This document shows positions 24,527-31,889 of a stretch of 34,762 nucleotides of DNA, in pieces. A model generated the notes under the pieces. The model ran no database searches. It was not told the DNA's origin and worked only from the letters and a program-made list of their open reading frames with translations. The stretch comes from Candidatus Poribacteria bacterium. GTDB lineage: Bacteria; Poribacteria; WGA-4E; WGA-3G. A program made the translations under genes and the position numbers. How positions within the stretch are numbered: position 1 is the first letter of the stretch; each line of letters opens with the position of its first letter. The stretch lies in contig JAJEAG010000093.1 in NCBI GenBank assembly GCA_022824265.1, positions 1 through 34,762 of the forward strand, in the 5' to 3' direction.

Positions 24527-26446
24527 ATGGGTAGATGGGGATTTTTGTTTTTTCTTCCGATATTCTGTATCGGTTGTACACAAGAAAAGTCAGAAGAGCC
24601 GCTTTCATGGCAGATTACCTTTTTTTCACTGGGTGCAAAAGTACAGTTTGAAAACACTATACCAATAAATAAAGTTGCTGCCTACAATTCCGATGGAACA
24701 ATGGTCGCTTACCTCGACTTTCCTGTTCAACCGCGTCAGGTTGAGTCGCTTTATTTTGAATGGCAAGCCGGTGAAACCTATAGATTTGAAGCGACTATAC
24801 CCTCAGGAAAGGTATTCGTTGAAACGGTGACTGCCCCGCTTAAGTATGCTCGCGGTAATTTTGAGATTGCTATCCCTTATGGTGCTGCAATGAGATCGGA
24901 AAAACAAAGACATAAGGGTGATAATCAGAGAGCACTGCTTCTGCAAGGAAGTGTGATGACTGCAACTGTCATTGTAACAAACGGAAATGTTCCTGCTACT
25001 TTTGATATAGAACTATGTATACCGTCATCTCTTGACATCAATCTTTTTCCAGAAGGATGGGAGACTGTAACTACGGATGGACAAACTTGTCTTTCAACAA
25101 CTGATGCATTTAGTGTCGCATCGGAAGTGTGGTATCGTGAACTGGAAATAAATATACCTCATTTTCCTGCCAGTCCAACCAATACAACTGATATTCAAAG
25201 TATATCGGGGATTGTCCGCTGGACAACTGCTGATGGGGAAAGATGGGAACAGAAAGCAGAGGTTCAATTACGTGTAGCCTCTGTTCCTGAGATTGTAGAA
25301 CATATTTCTATTGCATCAATTGATATGCCTACGGATGCGGCAGGGATAGCGGATACGAGACAAAGAGAAGATACTATATATCATCCACGTCCACTTTTCA
25401 GTTGGCTTGAAACACAGCAAACGGATGAGTATGCTCCTATCAGTTATCAGACAGTTCGTATTAATAATGCGGGTGAAGATACTATTCACGTGGTAGTTGC
25501 ATCAATAAACCGTGATGTGATAACTGGAGAGGCGGTATCCTTTCTGGCACCACCGGATGCAGTGAATGCTGGTACAGATCGTAGCATTAGTTTTGCAAGT
25601 TTACCGGGTAGACAATTAACGTCTATCTCTTTACCTATCTATTTTCATCCGCAATCAGCCGAAGCAGGTAAATATGAACGTGAGATTGAAGTGAAGATAT
25701 GGGGAAGCGATACAACCGTCCTCAGTGCTATAAGACCGGTACACGTCATTACTCCTAATCGTCAGGCACTTTATGTAAGTGGATTGGCAATTTTCGCGAG
25801 TTGTATCGGTTTGGTAGTGTTGCTTCGTTTTCACCGTCAATTCTTTACCCGATTCTCCACTAAGCAACTCATTGTCATCGCCCTATTTGGAACAACGATA
25901 TTCGTTGCTGTCGTAGTGCCATCAACACTATTTTTGAACCTTATCCGCGTGATACTGGGACCTGTCTCTGTGCTGCTAACTGGATTGATTAATGAGACGC
26001 TCTATTATGCGTTGCTTACTGCATTGTTAATCTATATTTATGGAACACCGAGAGAAAACGCAGAACGAGGACATAATCCTTCACAAACAGGTGACAAGGG
26101 AGGTGTAATCCTGCTGGTATCTGCGGTTCGTTTGCTTCTTGGTGCTGTTACGTTCGGTCTTTTCACTCCGATGACGATTATCTACACAGGTACGAGTATT
26201 CTTTTATTGGAGACAGGATTTCTGCTTGTTCGTAGACGTGGTTTGCTTGCGTGGGCACTTGTTCTCAGTATCTGTGATGCGATTGCTGTTTATGTTGATT
26301 TTCAACTCTCTATTCTCTTTTACCGTCTCTTCTTTGCAGATTGGTATATATGGCTCCGTATATTTGTTGAGGGGTTTGCATATACATTCATCGGTGTGCT
26401 GCTCGGTGCAAGATTAGGACGCGGTTTGTGGCGAGTAGCGGATTAA
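24527..26446 (+). CDS. Lipoprotein with extracytoplasmic sandwich domains fused to a six-to-seven-TM module resembling an ECF S-component
   Basis: 639 residues. A short signal ends CIGC with C17 as probable lipid attachment (C at -3 is atypical). Residues 26-118 form a beta domain shared with the next protein. Residues about 135-250 and 255-405 look like Ig/CARDB-like sandwiches. Hydrophobic segments run near 415-433, 447-470, 472-505, 526-545, 547-568, 572-598 and 608-630. The TM part (PSTLFLNLIRVILGPVSVLL, then small-residue-rich helices) resembles substrate-binding S-components of ECF vitamin transporters, but I cannot name a family. Lying second in a B12-riboswitch operon, it may pass corrinoid across the inner membrane. 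No ECF ATPase or T-component is in the window. The gap from gene one is 59 nt. Confidence 0.75.
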   Translation: MGRWGFLFFLPIFCIGCTQEKSEEPLSWQITFFSLGAKVQFENTIPINKVAAYNSDGTMVAYLDFPVQPRQVESLYFEWQAGETYRFEATIPSGKVFVETVTAPLKYARGNFEIAIPYGAAMRSEKQRHKGDNQRALLLQGSVMTATVIVTNGNVPATFDIELCIPSSLDINLFPEGWETVTTDGQTCLSTTDAFSVASEVWYRELEINIPHFPASPTNTTDIQSISGIVRWTTADGERWEQKAEVQLRVASVPEIVEHISIASIDMPTDAAGIADTRQREDTIYHPRPLFSWLETQQTDEYAPISYQTVRINNAGEDTIHVVVASINRDVITGEAVSFLAPPDAVNAGTDRSISFASLPGRQLTSISLPIYFHPQSAEAGKYEREIEVKIWGSDTTVLSAIRPVHVITPNRQALYVSGLAIFASCIGLVVLLRFHRQFFTRFSTKQLIVIALFGTTIFVAVVVPSTLFLNLIRVILGPVSVLLTGLINETLYYALLTALLIYIYGTPRENAERGHNPSQTGDKGGVILLVSAVRLLLGAVTFGLFTPMTIIYTGTSILLLETGFLLVRRRGLLAWALVLSICDAIAVYVDFQLSILFYRLFFADWYIWLRIFVEGFAYTFIGVLLGARLGRGLWRVAD

Positions 26447-26486
26447 GGTTGTTGTCTATAATCTTTATATTGTGAGGAATATCATA

Positions 26487-28139
26487 ATGAAATTGAATCG
26501 AATTTATTGTTTTCTATTATTGCTGTTTATCTTACCTTGTGCAACAGTTATCGCAGAACTGAACGTTGTCTGGGTTCGGACAGGTGTTGTGCTTGAAGCT
26601 GAAACAAAAGGCGAACTTAACTCAAAAATTGAAGTTGCAACAAAAGAAAATACAACATTATTTAATACTGTGCCAATCCAAAGTATTGATGAGAAACGTG
26701 TTCTACTGCGATATTCGTGGCATCCCAACGAAGATTATCGTTTTCGTATAGGAGAGACCGTATTAGATGTAACTTCACCTTTGAAACCAGTATCTTATCT
26801 CATCAGAACGATTGAATTAGATGGTCTTTTGTCGTTGATGGAGAATCTTCGTCAACCTGCTAAACCGACTTCCATTGCTTTTGGTAACAGCATGGAAGAT
26901 CCAACACTTGTGGTCGCAACGGATAGAGGACATCTGGTTATTATAAATCCGTTAACTGGTAAGACGGTTTGGAAAACACGAATATCGGAAGGCTATATCA
27001 GACATATTGGATTTAGTCCCGATAGTTCGCTGCTGTATGTTGGAGAGCAAGCTGCGGACGGCTTTATTTACTGTTATGACCTGACAGCGAAAACCCCACA
27101 ACTGCGTTGGAAATACCGAACAGCAGATGATATTGAGACCTCTACGCCATCTAATCCAGACAGTGTATATGCGTGGGTTAGCTACCCCGGTCAGTCGTGT
27201 ATGCGGACACTTCCGAATGGTGATCTGTTGGTATCAGGTGTGCATTCGTGGACACAGAACGAAATAGCTGAAAAGCGATCACTGCTTTATCGGTTTGATG
27301 TTAAGACAGGTGCTGTCAAATGGAAATTTCCAAGTACTGGTGCAATGCAGAAGATATTTCGCTGGTTTGATGTGAGTGCTGATGGTAAAACACTTGCGTT
27401 TGTTACAGATGAGAGTGGAAAAGGCAACGGAATGCTTACTGTGCTTGATGTGGAAACGGGAATGGAAAAATGGCACACAGATATTGAACCCCTTACTCCG
27501 TATTTTGAGGGTGTTACTTTCTGGCGTGGTGTCAGCATGTCTGGTGATGGTAAGTTTGTGAACGTTACAACGGATGATGGACGCGCTTTCATATTTGATG
27601 TAAACCAACCAGAACCTATATGGCAACAGAATTTAGCGACACCACTTGAAGTGAGTGGCGTGCCGATAATTGCAACAACTGGCACTATTGGGGCAACGAA
27701 TGATGTGGCACTCTTTGTGACTGGGACTACGTATATCCCATACCACCTTCAGAAAGGTGCGCAACGTCCTTCTACGATGCATCCTAACGGGATGACAGCT
27801 TTTGCCTATTCGTGGCGTGGTGAAAAGGTTTGGCAGTGGAAACTTGAGAATATGCCGCAAGGTTTACGTACTGATTCTGAAGGTCGTTATGCTGCCTTGG
27901 CTGTTTCTAAACGGAGCAATGATCCGAATGAGAGTCTGCATGGTGTTTCGGTGTTTGATTTGACTGCTGAGGGTAGCGGATTGGCGAAATATCTGTATAC
28001 TTATCGTACGGAGGGACAACTTCCTTACGATACGCTTGCTATTAGTGCTGATGGATCGCTTATTGCTATTGTTGAGATGCCGATTGTTATGCCTGATGAG
28101 AGGCTGCGCGGTAAGAATCGTGTGCATGTGTTGTATTGA
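26487..28139 (+). CDS. Secreted PQQ/WD-like beta-propeller protein, third gene of the cobalamin operon
   Basis: 550 residues from the ATG at 26487, chosen because GAGG lies 9 nt upstream; an in-frame GTG at 26472 would put the ribosome site inside the gene. The signal peptide ends near VIAE (about 24). Residues 25-113 match the N-terminal domain of the preceding protein: W..., RYSWHPNEDYRF against YFEWQAGETYRF, and VTSPLKP against VTAPLKY. The remainder is a propeller of PQQ-like blades (TDRGHLVIINPLTGKTVWK, LYRFDVKTGAVKWKF, LTVLDVETGMEKWH, AFAYSWRGEKVWQWK). No dehydrogenase catalytic residues are visible. With gene one it gives two different propellers in a B12-controlled unit, suggesting ligand capture or receptor assembly. 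Gap to gene two is 40 nt. Confidence 0.8.
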   Translation: MKLNRIYCFLLLLFILPCATVIAELNVVWVRTGVVLEAETKGELNSKIEVATKENTTLFNTVPIQSIDEKRVLLRYSWHPNEDYRFRIGETVLDVTSPLKPVSYLIRTIELDGLLSLMENLRQPAKPTSIAFGNSMEDPTLVVATDRGHLVIINPLTGKTVWKTRISEGYIRHIGFSPDSSLLYVGEQAADGFIYCYDLTAKTPQLRWKYRTADDIETSTPSNPDSVYAWVSYPGQSCMRTLPNGDLLVSGVHSWTQNEIAEKRSLLYRFDVKTGAVKWKFPSTGAMQKIFRWFDVSADGKTLAFVTDESGKGNGMLTVLDVETGMEKWHTDIEPLTPYFEGVTFWRGVSMSGDGKFVNVTTDDGRAFIFDVNQPEPIWQQNLATPLEVSGVPIIATTGTIGATNDVALFVTGTTYIPYHLQKGAQRPSTMHPNGMTAFAYSWRGEKVWQWKLENMPQGLRTDSEGRYAALAVSKRSNDPNESLHGVSVFDLTAEGSGLAKYLYTYRTEGQLPYDTLAISADGSLIAIVEMPIVMPDERLRGKNRVHVLY

Positions 28140-28141
28140 TT

Positions 28142-28170
28142 TTGACAAATTAAGACACCTTATATATACT
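28142..28170 (+). promoter_or_regulatory. Near-consensus sigma-70 promoter for the AlbA_2 fragment
   Basis: TTGACA (28142-28147), 17-nt spacer, TATACT (28165-28170), about 37 nt before the ATG at 28207. It begins 3 nt after the preceding operon's stop codon. Confidence 0.65.
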
Positions 28171-28206
28171 TATTGAAATATGTCTTGAATATCATTGGAT
28201 CCGATT

Positions 28207-28431
28207 ATGTCGTATTTCACAGACGAAGAACTCTTACAACTTATTGAAACAGGTGGATCTGAACGTGTTGAGTTCAAAGAATCTTTGTCTGGTAATGCTC
28301 CAGAGAGAATTAGAGAAGCGATATGTTCATTTGCGAACGATCTGTCTGGTAACAACAAATCGGGTGTCGTCTTTGTTGGTCTGACGGCTCCCAAACCTAA
28401 GAGATTGGGCTTTGTGCCGAACGTTAGATAA
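28207..28431 (+). pseudogene. Truncated AlbA_2 (Schlafen-like) domain protein
   Basis: 74 residues from the ATG at 28207. The first 60 or so match the start of AlbA_2 proteins: DEELLQLIETGGSERVEFKESL, then REAICSFANDLSGNNKSGVVFVG, the helix-strand of the DNA/ATP-linked fold. Full-length relatives run to several hundred residues with an ATPase-like half. Here homology stops after FVG and the last about 16 residues (TAPKPKRLGFVP...) look foreign before a stop. It overlaps by 8 nt the stop of a truncated mazF on the other strand. I read it as a gene cut by a deletion, although its strong promoter is still present and a short product is possible. Confidence 0.6.
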
Positions 28432-28606
28432 ATTCTGCTTTCCATTTCGTGATTGGTACGACTATTTTGATAGGTAATCGTCCTATGCTGTCAATGCTTA
28501 CTACTACGGCAGGGCGCGTTTTCTGAATCTCTGTGCCAATGGTTGGATCAAAGTCTACATTCCAAACTTCTCCTCGACTTGGGTTAGGCAGTTTCGTACT
28601 CGACAA
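28424..28606 (-). pseudogene. mazF: C-terminally truncated MazF/PemK-like toxin
   Basis: 60 residues, against about 110 in intact MazF. The N-terminal half is well conserved: SRGEVWNVDFDPTIGTEIQKTRP is the signature strand-loop, then AVVVSIDSIGRLP and IKIVVPITKW. The reading frame stops four codons after TKWK, so the second half of the SH3-like barrel and the terminal helix are missing. It overlaps the antitoxin gene by 23 nt, as in many type II operons. MazF cleaves mRNA; this product is unlikely to be active. The truncation coincides with the end of the AlbA_2 fragment, so one rearrangement probably damaged both. Confidence 0.75.
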
Positions 28607-28751
28607 CGGTTCCTCCTTCCCACTCCCTCCATTCCGTATCGTTTTCGTAGAAATCAGCCATTTCCTTTGCCTGTTGACTCAGGATACGGTGTCTTTCTTT
28701 TTTTGGTAATGCTAAGAATTGGTGTCGTTCACTTAAAGATTTCTCACACAT
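28584..28751 (-). CDS. Antitoxin partner of the MazF-like toxin
   Basis: 55 residues from the ATG at 28751; an upstream in-frame ATG at 28811 would overlap the HTH gene by 50 nt. The sequence LSERHQFLALPKKERHRILSQQAKEMADFYENDTEWREWEGG matches the small antitoxins found next to MazF-like toxins in cyanobacteria and relatives: a helix, a (R/K)RHILxxQAxxM segment and an acidic tail with DTEWREWxGG and VEY. It should bind and inhibit the toxin and perhaps repress the operon. The ribosome site is weak, consistent with coupling to the gene upstream, which ends 10 nt before. With its toxin truncated it may be an orphan. Confidence 0.65.
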   Translation of the reverse strand: MCEKSLSERHQFLALPKKERHRILSQQAKEMADFYENDTEWREWEGGTVVEYETA

Positions 28752-28761
28752 TGATTCTACT

Positions 28762-29310
28762 TCATTTTGTTGCTTTGAGTAGGATGTTGTGGTATTTGAC
28801 GAGTGCGTCAAGTTTTACCTCCTTTGATATTTCCTTGTCTTCAAGGATTTGGGCAACGATTGTCTCGATACGTCTTTGTATATAACGAAGTGTGTCAGTA
28901 CTTTCATTAGGACCTGTGGTAGCGTAACTTCTCCATCTGATGACTAATTGATGGGGTTCAAGTTCTAAAACATTTGCGAGTTTTACTAAGTTGCAATGTT
29001 GTGGGAAGTCGTCTTTGTTGAGCCAACGGATAAGTGTTCGATATGCAACCCCGAGTTTTTCTTGTAAGTCAGTGAGTGCAAGGTTACATTCTTTCATTCT
29101 TACCCGGACAAGGGTTGTATCAAGTTGGAAAGATTTATGGTCAAAGAGTTGCACTTCCTCGGTGATTTCATCATTCATATCATTATTTGTCCCAACATTT
29201 TCTTCGTATTGCTGAAGCATTGCTTCAGCTTCATTGAGTGATTTTTCAAGTGTTTCTAAACCTGGTATTTCATCATCTAATATATCAACATCAGTTTTTT
29301 CTATGTCCAT
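28762..29310 (-). CDS. Helix-turn-helix (XRE-like) regulator of the toxin-antitoxin operon
   Basis: 182 residues. The N-terminal half is acidic and probably coiled (SLNEAEAMLQQYEEN). Residues about 66-125 read VRVRMKECNLALTDLQEKLGVAYRTLIRWLNKDDFPQ...LVKLANVLELEPHQLV, a Cro/C1-type HTH with recognition helix near YRTLIRWL. The C-terminal part (about 138-182) is helical. GAGG lies 8 nt before the ATG. It is first in a three-gene operon with the antitoxin and the truncated mazF, so autorepression is likely; a 9-bp palindrome overlaps the promoter. Why a third, larger DNA-binding protein accompanies a MazEF-like pair is unexplained. Confidence 0.7.
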   Translation of the reverse strand: MDIEKTDVDILDDEIPGLETLEKSLNEAEAMLQQYEENVGTNNDMNDEITEEVQLFDHKSFQLDTTLVRVRMKECNLALTDLQEKLGVAYRTLIRWLNKDDFPQHCNLVKLANVLELEPHQLVIRWRSYATTGPNESTDTLRYIQRRIETIVAQILEDKEISKEVKLDALVKYHNILLKATK

Positions 29311-29339
29311 GATATACCTCTATTTCGTGTGACTTTTTG

Positions 29340-29356
29340 CACGTCACAGTGACGTG
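29340..29356. repeat. Palindrome CACGTCA-cag-TGACGTG in the leader
   Basis: Perfect 7-bp arms (29340-29346, 29350-29356), about 30 nt upstream of the HTH gene's ATG. It could be a hairpin in the mRNA leader or an operator. A related gtgacgcg lies at about 29380. Confidence 0.5.
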
Positions 29357-29477
29357 TCCATGCTAAGCGGTACAAGGAATGTGACGCGTTTTTTCGTTTT
29401 TTTATTTTCTCCTTTTTGGTTGGGTTTTCCACTTTTCATGATGTTAAATACAGGATAACAATTATTATGTGAATCCA

Positions 29478-29506
29478 ATTATAACATTATAATTGTTGTT
29501 TGTCAA
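29478..29506 (-). promoter_or_regulatory. Perfect-consensus sigma-70 promoter with overlapping operator palindrome
   Basis: Minus strand TTGACA (29506-29501), 17-nt spacer, TATAAT (29483-29478), with TGT just before (extended -10). The palindrome CAATTATAA-ca-TTATAATTG (29476-29495, 9-bp perfect arms) covers the -10 and half the spacer. Leader to the ATG is about 160 nt. Confidence 0.75.
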
Positions 29507-29597
29507 GTTAATTTTGAAATATTTTGCTTTTTTTGCGAATTTTCGGTAGATTTTCTCAATTATGGTAAATTTTGGATGTGATTGGACACTCTGGAAT

Positions 29598-29619
29598 GGC
29601 GAGGTTAGGAAACCTCGCC
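29598..29619. repeat. Palindromic intergenic repeat GGCGAGGTT-agga-AACCTCGCC
   Basis: Perfect 9-bp arms (29598-29606, 29611-29619) with a 4-nt loop, followed by TACC. Same group as 18663-18684 (inverted orientation) and related to 18894-18912. Short GC-rich palindromes of this form look like REP-type dispersed repeats. Confidence 0.65.
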
Positions 29620-29713
29620 TACCGATGAATGTAAGAGACGGACAAATGCCATAAGTGCATTTGGCGTTGATTTGGCAATGAATTGTGCGACTATGAACGC
29701 ATCTTTTCCTTCT

Positions 29714-31756
29714 CTATGAACCAATAATTGATTTCATATCCCATAGGAGGATAGCGCCATCATAACTCCCACTTGCCAGATATTTGCCATCAGGTGAGAA
29801 GGCTAAATCTTGTACATCAGAAGCATGTCCCCAAAAAGTATGGACGTTTTCACCGGTCGACATTTCCCACAAATGTATTGGTGCTTTGTCCAATCCCCAT
29901 TTCCACCAAGCACCGGAAACAAGATACTTTCCACATGGAGAAAATGCTAATGCCCAAGGACGAATACATCCATTAGGTTGAAGGAATATCATGCGTGTTT
30001 CTAAGGTTTCTGTGTCCCACAATCGGATTTCGTTGTTTAACCCATCTGCGATCCAAGTACCGAGTCCACCTGCTATCCAGTTTCCACACGGCGAAAAAAT
30101 GATTGACTGCATGTGTTGATATTTCTTCCATTGAAGATTCCCTCCATTGAGAACGCGCTCAATTTCCTCTGGTTCACCTCTATACATAGAGGCATCTTCT
30201 AAGGTGTCTGGTAGCGGAAGTGGTGATATTTGTTCTCCAGTTTCAACATTCCAGAGCAAAGCTGTTCCATCCCTGGAAGAGGTAACGAACCGTTTTCCAT
30301 CAGGATGAAATGCTATTGCTTCAATTGAACTTGTATGTCCTATCAGAGCGTGTTGTTTTTTCCAGTTTGCAACATCCCAAATAAATAACTCATCTCCCCG
30401 TCCTCCACTAACGATGTATTCCCCAGTAGGCGAAAACGTCAACGAATAGCTACCGTGTTCATGTGCTGTTAGTTCTGCGACTAATTCTTCAGATGCAATA
30501 TGCCAGACTTGTATATCATTGTCTCCTGCGTTAATAGCCAAGAGTTGATCATCTGGAGACAGTGCCATACATTGTTTTAGAGATCTACGCTTACCTGAAG
30601 GAGGCAGTATCCGCTGGACATCCCGTTTGTCAATATCCCAAAATATCTTACCAGTACTTCCCCAGTTGCCACCAATCAATGTATTGTTATCCTGCCTAAA
30701 TTCCACCGCATAGGGAATACTTCCATATCCAGAAAAGAACGATTTTGTAGTAGAGGTATCTTCCTGCCATATTTGAATATTACTGTTCCAGCATGCAATT
30801 GCAAATTTTGTTCCATCCTTTGAAAACCTTGCGTTTTTTGCCGTAGTGCCAATAGTGTTGAAGGTATCCATCACTTTATGTTGTGAAGCATCCCATATTA
30901 TCACTTTATCATCATAGATGTCTGCAATTCGTAGTGTTTCATCAGGTTTATAAGCAAGTCTGACTCGTTTCCCTTCATAGGATTTGGGCATCATCATAAG
31001 AGATTCAGTCTGAATATCCCATACTTGAACGGTAGCACCGAGGCTTGCACTTGCCAGGTATTGTCCACAAGGTGAAAACAGGAGGGTATGCAAGGGGTCA
31101 GTGTGTCCTGTGAGGTGTGCTATGTCTTCACCTGTATTTATATTAGAAATCATTACTGTTTCTGGTGAAGACACATACGCAAATAGATGGCTATTTGGTG
31201 AAAAAGCAATTGGAAAATGTCTGTCGTATGCAGCACCTTCCTTCCTATAATCATCAAATTTAGGTTTTTCAAGTTTATAATTTCTGATGGGTTCGAAGTG
31301 TTCTTCGCGCCATGCATAGACTGTACTATGTCCAAAACCTGAAGCAGCGATATATTGATCGTCCGGTGAAAAGTGGACATGAAGGACGACATTACGTCGT
31401 TCAGTGCCTCCCCAGTCAGTTTTTGTAACACACTGTCCGTTTTGTGTATCCCATACCTTAAGAATCCCGTCTTGGTCTCCTGTGGCAATCCAACGTGAAT
31501 CGTGTGAGAAGGTAGCAACATTCATCATGCCGCGTTCTGTACCCCATAGTGCACGTGGGGCAAGTGTCTCTGTATCATACAACCAAAATCCGATCTTTGT
31601 TGCAACGGAAAGATATCTTGCATCATGTGAGAATTGGACATCAAGTCGTAAACCTTGTCCAAATCGTGCTATTGCCCCATCTGGGAGTTCCCAAGTTGTT
31701 ACATCTGTGTCGTCATGTGGTCTAAGTGCGGGGGTTGAAGTGGTTCTATTTTCCAT
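29714..31756 (-). CDS. WD40-repeat protein, paralog 1
   Basis: 680 residues from the ATG at 31756, supported by AGGAG 9 nt upstream and by the identical start MENRTTSTPALRP in the next paralog; a longer frame begins 90 nt earlier without support. After the leader about 14 WD40 blades fill the chain, e.g. FSHDSRWIATGDQDGILKVWDTQ, FSPCGQYLASASLGATVQVWD, FHPDGKRFVTSSRDGTALLWN and FSPDGKYLASGSYDGAILLWD, enough for two propellers. There is no signal peptide or other catalytic domain, so it is a cytoplasmic scaffold of unknown partners. The last blade is the best conserved among the paralogs. Confidence 0.88.
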   Translation of the reverse strand: MENRTTSTPALRPHDDTDVTTWELPDGAIARFGQGLRLDVQFSHDARYLSVATKIGFWLYDTETLAPRALWGTERGMMNVATFSHDSRWIATGDQDGILKVWDTQNGQCVTKTDWGGTERRNVVLHVHFSPDDQYIAASGFGHSTVYAWREEHFEPIRNYKLEKPKFDDYRKEGAAYDRHFPIAFSPNSHLFAYVSSPETVMISNINTGEDIAHLTGHTDPLHTLLFSPCGQYLASASLGATVQVWDIQTESLMMMPKSYEGKRVRLAYKPDETLRIADIYDDKVIIWDASQHKVMDTFNTIGTTAKNARFSKDGTKFAIACWNSNIQIWQEDTSTTKSFFSGYGSIPYAVEFRQDNNTLIGGNWGSTGKIFWDIDKRDVQRILPPSGKRRSLKQCMALSPDDQLLAINAGDNDIQVWHIASEELVAELTAHEHGSYSLTFSPTGEYIVSGGRGDELFIWDVANWKKQHALIGHTSSIEAIAFHPDGKRFVTSSRDGTALLWNVETGEQISPLPLPDTLEDASMYRGEPEEIERVLNGGNLQWKKYQHMQSIIFSPCGNWIAGGLGTWIADGLNNEIRLWDTETLETRMIFLQPNGCIRPWALAFSPCGKYLVSGAWWKWGLDKAPIHLWEMSTGENVHTFWGHASDVQDLAFSPDGKYLASGSYDGAILLWDMKSIIGS

Positions 31757-31889
31757 AAAGTTGTCTCCTTTTTCTTGTGGATATACAATATGCGAAAATT
31801 CTTGCTGTAAGGTAATTAAATTCCCTGAAAGAAGTGTATAACTCACGGGAAGAATGCCGATGCAATTGATACATTAAGGTTTCAGTGCT

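Larger units (their letters stand above)
29311..29713. other. 403-nt gene-free gap upstream of the HTH operon
   Basis: It contains the leader palindrome (29340-29356), the HTH promoter/operator (29476-29506) and one palindromic repeat (29598-29619). The rest, up to the first WD40 gene's stop codon, shows no coding or RNA pattern I recognise. Confidence 0.5.

Noticed and set aside
27279-28148. Overlapping minus-strand frames beneath the third cobalamin-operon gene
   Set aside because: Shadows of the PQQ-like propeller frame, which has a signal peptide and repeated blade motifs.
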